From Aquabacterium sp. (GTDB lineage Bacteria > Pseudomonadota > Gammaproteobacteria > Burkholderiales > Burkholderiaceae_C), in the NCBI RefSeq assembly GCF_029946005.1, contig NZ_JAQSDR010000002.1, forward strand, positions 1 through 64,000: a stretch of 64,000 nt of DNA. Direction: 5' to 3'. How positions within the stretch are numbered: position 1 is the first letter of the stretch; each line of letters begins with the position of its first letter. The notes beneath the pieces are model-generated. The model was not told the origin of the DNA. It saw nothing but the letters and a program-made list of their open reading frames with translations, and searched no databases. The translations under genes were made by a program, and so were the position numbers. Positions 23,057 to 29,806 of the stretch are shown in pieces.

Positions 23057-24511
23057 ATGAGCCTGGCTACCCGATGCACCCACTGTGGCACGATCTTCAA
23101 GGTCGTGCAAGACCAATTGAAGGTCTCTGAAGGCTGGGTGCGTTGCGGCCGCTGCAACGAGGTCTTCAACGCCCTGCCTGGCCTGTTCGACCTGGACCGC
23201 GACCCGCCGCCCCAACGGCCCGCCTCCGCGCCGCCACGCCCACCCGAGCCGCCAGCCGAGTACGCGCCACCGCCCCCGGAGCCGGTGGCCGACACCCAGG
23301 ATTCGACCTGGCCCAGCACCGCGCCCGCCCCGCACATCGAGCAGAACGACTTTGGGCTGGACGACCACCGCCCACACGCGCCCATCGACGACCTGCTGTC
23401 GGCCACCGACTTCGAGCTGGACACCTCGGTGGCCATGCCCGGCCAAACCGAGCCACCGGCACCGTCGTTCGAGGCCTACGCACCCACAGCGCCTGAGCCC
23501 ACCTTCTACGCGCAGCAGCCCGAGGCGCCCAGCCCACCTGAATTCCTGCCCAGCAACCTGCCGGTGACCGACGAGTCCGACGCGCTCGACTCGCGTTACC
23601 TGATGCCCTCGGACACCGAACGGCCGCAACGCCGCCGCCGTCGCCGAGGCCCCGATTTCGCGGACGCCGAGTTCCCCACCGACGCCGTGGGCGCGATTCA
23701 GGATGACTGGGCTTCTGACTTCGGCCCTTCGTCCACGCCCTACATCGACGAACCACCGCCCCCCCCGGTGAAGCCCTCGGTGGCGGTCAAGGCATCAGCC
23801 ACCGCCGCGCCCGAAGCCACCGTCGAGGAAGAGACCGCGCCCTCCCGCCTGAGCGAAAATTTCGTGCCTGAGCAGGCCCTCAAGCCGCCCAGCCAACGCA
23901 AAGGCCGACCCGGCACGCGCGGCCGCGACCCTGGCGCCGCCAAGACCCCCGAGTTCCTGCGCCGCGCCCACCGTCGTGCGTTCTGGCGCCATCCCGCCAC
24001 CCGCACCGTGCTCTCGCTGATCAGCCTGGCCTTGGTGACCGGCCTGGCCTTGCAAGCCGCGCACCAGTTTCGCAACACCCTGGCCGCCCACTACCCCGAG
24101 ACGCGCCCCTACCTGGCGCAGTGGTGCGAGGCCATGGACTGCAAGATCGAAGCGCCTTTGCGCATCGACAGCCTGCAGGTGGAAAGCGCCACCCTGGTGC
24201 GCACCAGCTCTGAAGGCGAAGGCACCTACCGATTGGTCGTGGTTGTGCGCAACCGCGCGCCCATCGGCCTGGCCTGGCCCGATGTCGACCTGACCCTGAC
24301 CGACACCAATGGCGCCGTCGTGGCGCGCCGTGCCTTCTCGCCACGCGATGCCCAATGGCTGGACAGTGCCGACACCAGGGCCGACCCCGACGTGGCCCCC
24401 GGCCCCCTGCCCTTGGCCGCCCCGGCCGAACGCAGCACCACTTTGCAATGGCGCCTCCAGGCGCCTAACCTGAAACTGGCGGGCTACACCGCCGAGCTCT
24501 TTTACCCCTGA
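23057..24511 (+). CDS. zinc-ribbon and DUF3426 domain membrane protein
   Basis: Burkholderiales-type protein of unknown role. An N-terminal MJ0042-like zinc ribbon (TRCTHCGTIFKVVQDQLKVS ... VRCGRCNEVF) is followed by a long Pro/Ala/Glu-rich disordered stretch (residues about 50-300). A single TM helix follows (TVLSLISLALVTGLALQAAHQF), and then the DUF3426 domain, probably periplasmic (LRIDSLQVESATLVRTSSEG, VVVRNRAPIGLAWPDVDLTL). I use the ATG of MSLATRC; six upstream codons lack support. It follows prmA in the conserved order and precedes a PfkB kinase by 13 bp. Confidence 0.88.
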   Translation: MSLATRCTHCGTIFKVVQDQLKVSEGWVRCGRCNEVFNALPGLFDLDRDPPPQRPASAPPRPPEPPAEYAPPPPEPVADTQDSTWPSTAPAPHIEQNDFGLDDHRPHAPIDDLLSATDFELDTSVAMPGQTEPPAPSFEAYAPTAPEPTFYAQQPEAPSPPEFLPSNLPVTDESDALDSRYLMPSDTERPQRRRRRRGPDFADAEFPTDAVGAIQDDWASDFGPSSTPYIDEPPPPPVKPSVAVKASATAAPEATVEEETAPSRLSENFVPEQALKPPSQRKGRPGTRGRDPGAAKTPEFLRRAHRRAFWRHPATRTVLSLISLALVTGLALQAAHQFRNTLAAHYPETRPYLAQWCEAMDCKIEAPLRIDSLQVESATLVRTSSEGEGTYRLVVVVRNRAPIGLAWPDVDLTLTDTNGAVVARRAFSPRDAQWLDSADTRADPDVAPGPLPLAAPAERSTTLQWRLQAPNLKLAGYTAELFYP

Positions 24512-24524
24512 GGATTTTTCAAAC

Positions 24525-25433
24525 ATGTCCGTTCTGATTTGCGGCTCGCTGGCCTTTGACACCATCAGCACCTTTGACGGCCGCTTCGCGCAGCAGATCC
24601 TGCCCGACCAGCTGCACATCCTGAACGTGTCCTTCCTGGTGCCCACGCTCAAGCGCGAGTTCGGCGGCGTGGCCGGCAACATCGCTTATGGCCTGCACCA
24701 GTTGGGCGGCGAACCTTTGGTCATGGCCGCGCTGGGCGTCGATGGCGCCCCCTATCGCGACCGCATGCAGCAATGGGGCATCAGCCTGGAGCACGTGCTG
24801 ACCGTGACCGACAGCCACACCGCCCAGGCCATCATCATCACGGACAAGGACAACAACCAGATCACGGCCTTTCACCCCGGCGCCATGCAGTACGCCGCGC
24901 AGTTGCAGATCACCGCCGATCCCAAGGTGAAACTGGCCATCATTGGCCCCGATGGCCGCGACGCCATGATCCAGCACGCCGAGCAACTGGCCGCCGCCAA
25001 GATCCCCTTCGTGTTCGACCCGGGCCAGGGCCTGCCGATGTTCGATGGCGACGACCTCAAGCGTTTTGTCTCGCAAGCCAGTTGGGTGGCCGTCAACGAC
25101 TACGAAGGCAAGATGCTGGCCGACCGCACCGGCCAGAGCCTGGCCGACATCTCCAAATCGCACCTCAAGGGCCTGATCGAAACCCTGGGCGCTGAAGGCT
25201 GCAACGTGTACATCCAGGGCGAAAAAACCCACGTGCCGGGCGTCAAGGCCACCGCCGTGGTCGATCCCACTGGCTGCGGCGATGCTTTCCGTGGCGGCCT
25301 GCTCTACGGCCTGTCCAATGGCTGGGACCTGGTCAAGTCCGTGGCCTTGGCCAACCGCATGGGCTCGCTCAAGATCGCCGTGTCGGGCCCGCAAAACTAC
25401 ACGGTCGACCGCGCTGCTTTGCTGGCCGGCTGA
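24525..25433 (+). CDS. PfkB/ribokinase-family carbohydrate or nucleoside kinase
   Basis: Phosphotransferase of the ribokinase fold, 302 aa. The N-terminal SVLICGSLAFDTI, the di-Gly GGVAGNIAYGLHQLG hinge region, and VVDPTGCGDAFRGG with the catalytic Asp and anion hole are all present. Annotation of homologues varies between adenosine kinase-like and sugar kinase; the substrate cannot be read from the sequence. It closes the aroQ-acc-prmA gene run. Confidence 0.92.
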   Translation: MSVLICGSLAFDTISTFDGRFAQQILPDQLHILNVSFLVPTLKREFGGVAGNIAYGLHQLGGEPLVMAALGVDGAPYRDRMQQWGISLEHVLTVTDSHTAQAIIITDKDNNQITAFHPGAMQYAAQLQITADPKVKLAIIGPDGRDAMIQHAEQLAAAKIPFVFDPGQGLPMFDGDDLKRFVSQASWVAVNDYEGKMLADRTGQSLADISKSHLKGLIETLGAEGCNVYIQGEKTHVPGVKATAVVDPTGCGDAFRGGLLYGLSNGWDLVKSVALANRMGSLKIAVSGPQNYTVDRAALLAG

Positions 25434-25504
25434 TCGTTCGGCAATCGTTCGACCAGAGGGCGCTCGCCAGAAGCGCCCCTGTAAAAATCCAGAGGAATCA
25501 CCCC

Positions 25505-26527
25505 ATGTCTTGCCCTACCGGCCGCCACGCGCTCAGCGTGATGGCGGCGTTCGCGTCTGCCTTGAGTTTGCTGAGCGCCTGTTCTCAGACCAGCGCCGCC
25601 CAAGGCGATGGCCTGCGCCTGGCCACCTGGAACCTGGAGTGGCTGCTCACCCCCGCCGACCGAGCCGAGCTGGGCAGCCGGTGCGTGCGCCAGCAACCCC
25701 GCAGCGATGAGCACGCCTTGCCCTGCACACCGGGCAAGGCCCAGCCACCCACGCGCACCTCGGCCGACTTTGACGCCTTGGCCCGCACGGCCGAGCAACT
25801 GCGCGATGCGCTCAAGGCCGACGTCGTCGCCCTGCAGGAAGTGGATGGCGCCGGGGCCGCCCGCCAGGTGTTCCGCCAAGGCTGGAAGCTGGACTGCTTC
25901 GTGAACCGCGCCCACCCGCAAAAGGTGGGCTTCGCCATCCGCGAAGGCACCCCCTACCGCTGCAATGGCGACCTGGGCGCCTTGGACATCGACGGCAGCA
26001 CCCGCGCTGGCGCCGACATGACGCTCTACCCCGGCACCCCCCGCGAGGTGCGCCTGCTGTCCGTGCATTTGAAGAGCGGTTGCTTCAACGGCAAGCTGGA
26101 CCGCCAGTTCGGGCCCTGCCAGAAGCTGCGTCAGCAGGTGCCTGTGCTGGAAGCTTGGGTCGATGCCCGCGTGCGCGAAGGCAAGGCCTTTGCCATCCTG
26201 GGCGACTTCAACCGACACCTGGACAAGGACGCTCACTATCCCGCCGGGCCGGATGAGTCCCAGCCCTTGAACCTGTTCAACGCCTTGAGCGACAACGAGC
26301 CGACGGGCGCCGTGCTGGTACGCGCCACTGAGGGCGCGAGCAGCATGCCCTGCAGTCAGGATGACCGCCACACGCGCTACATCGACGACATCCTGGTCAG
26401 CGAGTCACTGGCTGCGCGCGCGGCACAGAAGCAATTCACGCGGGTGCCCTTCGCTGCTGAGGACCAAGGGCGTTTGCTGTCAGATCACTGTCCGGTGGTC
26501 TACAGCTTGACTGGGTTGGGGCGCTGA
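25505..26527 (+). CDS. secreted endonuclease/exonuclease/phosphatase-family lipoprotein
   Basis: A signal sequence ends in a lipobox (LSLLSAC), so the protein is probably lipid-anchored outside the inner membrane. The 340-aa chain carries the EEP signature set in order: ATWNLEWLL, VALQEVDG (metal-binding Glu), VHLKSGC, ILGDFNRH (Asp/Asn) and SDHCPVVYS (catalytic His). Substrate could be nucleic acid, phospholipid or another phosphodiester. Paired cysteines (CVRQQP/CTPGK, CFNGK/CQKL) suit an oxidising compartment. Confidence 0.87.
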   Translation: MSCPTGRHALSVMAAFASALSLLSACSQTSAAQGDGLRLATWNLEWLLTPADRAELGSRCVRQQPRSDEHALPCTPGKAQPPTRTSADFDALARTAEQLRDALKADVVALQEVDGAGAARQVFRQGWKLDCFVNRAHPQKVGFAIREGTPYRCNGDLGALDIDGSTRAGADMTLYPGTPREVRLLSVHLKSGCFNGKLDRQFGPCQKLRQQVPVLEAWVDARVREGKAFAILGDFNRHLDKDAHYPAGPDESQPLNLFNALSDNEPTGAVLVRATEGASSMPCSQDDRHTRYIDDILVSESLAARAAQKQFTRVPFAAEDQGRLLSDHCPVVYSLTGLGR

Positions 26528-26617
26528 TGCGGTCGTGACGTTTGAAGCTTGCTGCGCTTTTGGTGGGGAGCGCGGGGCGCGGGCTGGGGCGGTCTCCGGC
26601 AGGGCTTCGGCTTGGTG

Positions 26618-26636
26618 GTCCCGCTGTTAGCGGGAC
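26618..26636. repeat. module 1 hairpin a
   Basis: GTCCCGCT, loop GTT, AGCGGGAC: a perfect 8-bp stem. The matching element in module 2 is at 27049-27069 (GTCCGCCGC, loop AAA, GCGGTGGAC), with one G-T wobble on the plus strand. Confidence 0.8.
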
Positions 26637-26681
26637 TGCCTTGCGATGCTCGTGCCGAGGTGGGGCCGTGGAACTCACTGC

Positions 26682-26696
26682 GCGGATTTCATCCGC
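26682..26696. repeat. module 1 hairpin b
   Basis: GCGGAT, loop TTC, ATCCGC: a perfect 6-bp stem. The counterpart in module 2 at 26988-27003 is GCGGCC, loop ATCA, GGCCGC. The inner stem bases changed on both sides while pairing was kept. Confidence 0.8.
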
Positions 26697-26731
26697 TTCG
26701 TTCAAACAACCACGGCCGGTCAGATGTTGAT

Positions 26732-26747
26732 GCACGCTGTCGCGTGC
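26732..26747. repeat. module 1 hairpin c
   Basis: GCACGC, loop TGTC, GCGTGC: a perfect 6-bp stem. Module 2 has CGAAG, loop TGCG, CTTCG at 26943-26956 in the equivalent position, just before the shared GCCCACCT block. Confidence 0.75.
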
Positions 26748-27137
26748 CCACCTTGGCACTCCGCTTCTCAGCACCAAGCCAGGCGCCCTGCCGGAGACCG
26801 CCCCAGCCCTTGTGCCGCCCCGCTGGTGGCGTGCCACGGTTCCTTTTTCGTGCTGCGCCACCAGCGAGGCGATCAGGGATGAGTCGGTGGCTGGCAGGGC
26901 GACGTCGGGGGCGTCGAGGAGCGCAGGGGTGAGGTGGGCGCGCGAAGTGCGCTTCGTCAACTGACTTGCTGTGGCTGTTTGAGCGCAGCGGCCATCAGGC
27001 CGCGCAGCGAGTTCCACAGCACCACCTCGACCCGAGCACCGCAGAGCAGTCCGCCGCAAAGCGGTGGACCGCCACCATCGGAGCCCTGCCAGCCACCGGC
27101 GATTCCCAGCCTCGCGTTCCCCGGCAAAGCGCTTGAA

Positions 27138-27881
27138 TCAGGCCTTGCCTTGGCTCGCCACCGCAGCCGCCGCCTTCGCGATTGAATCAGCATCGCCCAG
27201 GTAGTAACTCTTGATCGGCTTCAGATCAGCGTCCAGCTCATACACCAGCGGGATGCCGTTGGGGATGTTCAGGCCCACGATCTCGTCATCGCCGATGTTG
27301 TCCAGGTACTTGACCAGGGCGCGGATGCTGTTGCCGTGCGCCGCCACCACAAGGCGCTGGCCCGACTTGATGGCCGGGGCCATGGCCTCGTTCCAGAAGG
27401 GCAGCACGCGCTCCACCGTGTCTTTCAGGCATTCGGTCAGCGGGATCTGCTCGGGCTTGAGCTTGCTGTAGCGGATGTCCTGGCGTTGCCCGCGCGGGTC
27501 GTTGGCGTCAAGCTCAGGCGGCGGCGTGTCATAGCTGCGGCGCCACACCAGCACTTGCTCGTCGCCGTACTGCTTGGCGGTTTCGCCCTTGTTCAGGCCC
27601 TGCAGGCCACCATAGTGGCGCTCGTTCAGGCGCCAGGAGTTGACCACGGGCAGCCAGGGGCGGTCCATCTCGTCCAGCGTGTGCCACAAGGTATGGATGG
27701 CGCGCTTGAGCACCGAGGTGTAGGCCACGTCGAATTCGTAGCCCTCGGCTTTGAGCAAACGCCCGGCCTGTTTGGCCTGTTCGACGCCCGTGGGGGTCAG
27801 GTCCACATCGGTCCAGCCGGTGAAACGGTTTTCGAGGTTCCAGGTGGATTCGCCATGGCGAATCAGCACAAGCTTGTACAT
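27138..27881 (-). CDS. gpmA: 2,3-bisphosphoglycerate-dependent phosphoglycerate mutase
   Basis: Glycolytic interconversion of 3- and 2-phosphoglycerate. The 247-aa protein has the phosphohistidine motif [12 protein letters not shown] at the N-terminus, the [12 protein letters not shown] substrate loop, and [14 protein letters not shown] with the second active-site His. The full-length N-terminus and the ENRFTGW segment identify the dPGM type. It is divergent from the rhodanese gene, with a 76-bp intergenic region. Confidence 0.98.
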   Translation of the reverse strand: MYKLVLIRHGESTWNLENRFTGWTDVDLTPTGVEQAKQAGRLLKAEGYEFDVAYTSVLKRAIHTLWHTLDEMDRPWLPVVNSWRLNERHYGGLQGLNKGETAKQYGDEQVLVWRRSYDTPPPELDANDPRGQRQDIRYSKLKPEQIPLTECLKDTVERVLPFWNEAMAPAIKSGQRLVVAAHGNSIRALVKYLDNIGDDEIVGLNIPNGIPLVYELDADLKPIKSYYLGDADSIAKAAAAVASQGKA

Positions 27882-27957
27882 GGCTTCAAGTCCGGTCGCG
27901 TAAAGGGAGTCGGAGATTATAAAATCCCATGTTTGCTACCCACACGAAAGATTTTCC

Positions 27958-28368
27958 ATGAGCTATCTGCTTGAGAACTGGTACTGGCTTGTCGCAGCCT
28001 TGGCCTCCGGGGGCCTGCTGTTGTGGCCCCAGATCAAGGGCGGCGCCAATGGTGGCCTGACGCCCGCGAACGCGGTGCACCTGATCAACCGCGAAAAAGC
28101 CCAGGTGATTGATGTGTGCGATGCAGCCGAATTCGCCGCTGGCCACGTGGTGGGCGCCAAGAACATCCCCCTGGACACCCTGGCCGACAAGGTCAAAGGC
28201 CTGCCCGGCAACAAAACCACCCCCCTGGTGGTGGTGTGCGCCACCGGCGCCCGCAGCACCAAGGCCGTGGCCCAGCTCAAAACCATGGGCTACGAGAAGG
28301 CCCAGGTGCTGGCCGGTGGCCTGAAAGCTTGGCGTGAAGCCAACCTGCCGGTCGAGAAATCGGCCTGA
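27958..28368 (+). CDS. membrane-anchored rhodanese-like protein
   Basis: A single N-terminal TM helix (LENWYWLVAALASGGLLLWP) is followed by a rhodanese domain: INREKAQVIDVCDAAEFAAGHVVGAKNIPL and the active-site loop CATGARSTKA, with the catalytic Cys. Sulfurtransferase or redox role is likely. The 136-aa length and position between gpmA and grxC match the usual Burkholderiales arrangement. Confidence 0.92.
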   Translation: MSYLLENWYWLVAALASGGLLLWPQIKGGANGGLTPANAVHLINREKAQVIDVCDAAEFAAGHVVGAKNIPLDTLADKVKGLPGNKTTPLVVVCATGARSTKAVAQLKTMGYEKAQVLAGGLKAWREANLPVEKSA

Positions 28369-28472
28369 TGCCACACAAGGGGCGCCCGGTGGGTGACCCC
28401 ACAGATCAGACGGTCATGCCAAGCGCAGGACAATGTCACCTGGATTGAACTCAAGCCTTAAGCCGAGCCGCC

Positions 28473-28730
28473 ATGCAAGCCGTCAAGATGTACACCACCC
28501 AGGTCTGTCCCTACTGCATCCGGGCCAAGATGCTGCTCAAGCAGCGCGGTGTCGAGCACATCCAAGAAATCCGCGTCGACCAGGACCCGGTGCAGCGCCA
28601 GCACATGATGGACATCACGGGCCAGCGCACCGTGCCGCAGATCTTCATTGGCGACACCCACGTGGGCGGCTGCGACGATTTGATGGCCCTGGACCACCGA
28701 GGCGGTTTGATGCCTTTGCTGGCCGCCTGA
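28473..28730 (+). CDS. grxC: glutaredoxin 3
   Basis: Glutathione-dependent disulfide reductase of 85 aa. The dithiol active site CPYC is at residues 12-15 (TTQVCPYCIRAKMLL), TVPQIFIG supplies the cis-Pro loop, and GGCDDL is the glutathione-binding turn. secB, which commonly follows grxC in this lineage, is absent; the lipase gene follows instead. Confidence 0.96.
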   Translation: MQAVKMYTTQVCPYCIRAKMLLKQRGVEHIQEIRVDQDPVQRQHMMDITGQRTVPQIFIGDTHVGGCDDLMALDHRGGLMPLLAA

Positions 28731-28820
28731 AGCCTCACCCCTCACCTGAGGGGGTGCAGGGAGAAGGGCCGCCGTGCCTAGGGAATCCACGGGATGCCGT
28801 GAACCACCCAGGGCGTGAAT

Positions 28821-28841
28821 ATAGTTCTACTGTATAACTAT
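28821..28841. promoter_or_regulatory. 21-bp palindromic operator upstream of the lipase gene
   Basis: ATAGTT-n-TAC-n-GTA-n-AACTAT reads symmetrically about its centre. It ends 12 bases before the lipase ATG, in a locally AT-rich patch that probably includes the promoter -10. This is a typical dimeric-repressor site; the regulator cannot be named from the sequence. Confidence 0.6.
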
Positions 28842-28853
28842 CTCACACCCACC

Positions 28854-29777
28854 ATGCGCAGCTCCTCCCAAACCTTCTCCGCCGTGGCACTGGCCACCGG
28901 CCTGTTCTGCGGCGCCGTCTCCTCGGCCCATGCCGGGCTGTTCGGTCCCAAGCCCACCGAGGCGCAAACGCGCTACCCCATCGTGCTGGTGCACGGCCTG
29001 ATGGGCTTTGACGACATCCTGGGCCTGGACTACTTCTACCAAATCCCCGCCGACCTGCGCAAGAACGGCGCCACCGTGCTGGTGGCCAAGGTCTCGGCCG
29101 TCAACGACAACGATGTGCGCGGCGAACAATTGCTCAAGCAACTCAAGGAATGGCAGGCCGCCAAGGGCTACACCAAGTTCAACCTGATCGGCCACAGCCA
29201 GGGCGGCCCCACGGCACGCTATGCCGCCGGCATCGCGCCCGGATTGATCGCCAGTGTGACCACGGTGGGCTCGCCCCACACCATCCCGGTGGGTGGCCGC
29301 GTTGATGCCATCGGCACCTTGCTGAACAACTACGTGGGCGTGGTTTCCTTCCTGGGCAATTTCGTGGACTGGGCTTCCGGCCACAAAGATCTGCCGGTTG
29401 ACGAAGTCGCCCTGAAAGCCTGGTCCGAGAACACCGCCGCCTTCAACGCGCGCTTCCCCGCCGGCATGCCCGCCACACCGTGCGCCAGCGGCCCGGCACT
29501 GGCCAGCAATGGCGTGATCTATTACTCGGCCACGGGCAACGTGCCCAAGACCAATGCCTGGGACCCGGCCGACTTGCTGATGGCCGCCGGTGACGTCCCC
29601 AGCGATGGCCTGGTGGGGGTGTGTTCAGCCGCCTGGGGGCAGGTGCTGCGCAACGACTACCCCTGGAACCACTTCGATGAAGTCAACCAGGTTTTGGGTT
29701 TGATGGGCAAGGGCGCCCCCGACCCGGTCGCTTTCTACCGCCAGCAGGCGGCCCGGTTGAAGCTTCAAGGCCTGTGA
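28854..29777 (+). CDS. secreted triacylglycerol lipase (family I.1/I.2 type)
   Basis: Extracellular alpha/beta-hydrolase of 307 aa. The start is the ATG giving MRSSSQTFSAVALATGLF, a Sec signal ending near SSAHA. YPIVLVHGLMGFD provides the oxyanion region, GHSQG holds nucleophile Ser115, and SDGLVG and WNHFDEVN supply the probable Asp and His. Two cysteines (ATPCASG, GVCSAA) sit where these lipases form a disulfide. Members of this family often need a Lif foldase; none is adjacent, so the protein either folds unaided or uses a distant partner. Confidence 0.92.
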   Translation: MRSSSQTFSAVALATGLFCGAVSSAHAGLFGPKPTEAQTRYPIVLVHGLMGFDDILGLDYFYQIPADLRKNGATVLVAKVSAVNDNDVRGEQLLKQLKEWQAAKGYTKFNLIGHSQGGPTARYAAGIAPGLIASVTTVGSPHTIPVGGRVDAIGTLLNNYVGVVSFLGNFVDWASGHKDLPVDEVALKAWSENTAAFNARFPAGMPATPCASGPALASNGVIYYSATGNVPKTNAWDPADLLMAAGDVPSDGLVGVCSAAWGQVLRNDYPWNHFDEVNQVLGLMGKGAPDPVAFYRQQAARLKLQGL

Positions 29778-29806
29778 TCCCACAGGCCTGAAACCACAAA
29801 CTGTCT

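Larger units (their letters stand above)
26528..27137. repeat. hairpin-mosaic intergenic repeat, two inverted paralogous modules
   Basis: This 610-bp gap has no credible gene, although short ORFs cross it. Module 1 (26581-26809) is bounded by a perfect 25-bp inverted repeat; module 2 (26885-27098) by a perfect 16-bp inverted repeat sharing the GGCAGGGC/GCCCTGCC core. Read on the minus strand, module 2 aligns with module 1 read on the plus strand: both carry GAGGTGG..C.GTGGAACTC, CTGCGCGG, CAAACA.CCAC and GCCCACCT in the same order. Each has three small hairpins at matching positions with different stem sequences. Another 11-bp inverted repeat (26821-26831 / 26856-26866) lies between them. I recall similar stretches in Comamonadaceae genomes, but cannot verify that here. 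Confidence 0.85.

Noticed and set aside
26549-26932. 127-aa ORF in the repeat region
   Set aside because: It is a translation of the hairpin-mosaic element; the inverted-repeat structure explains the open frame better than a gene.
28736-28756. Hairpin CACCCCTC/GAGGGGGTG after grxC
   Set aside because: It has a bulge and no T-run, so it cannot be called an intrinsic terminator with confidence.
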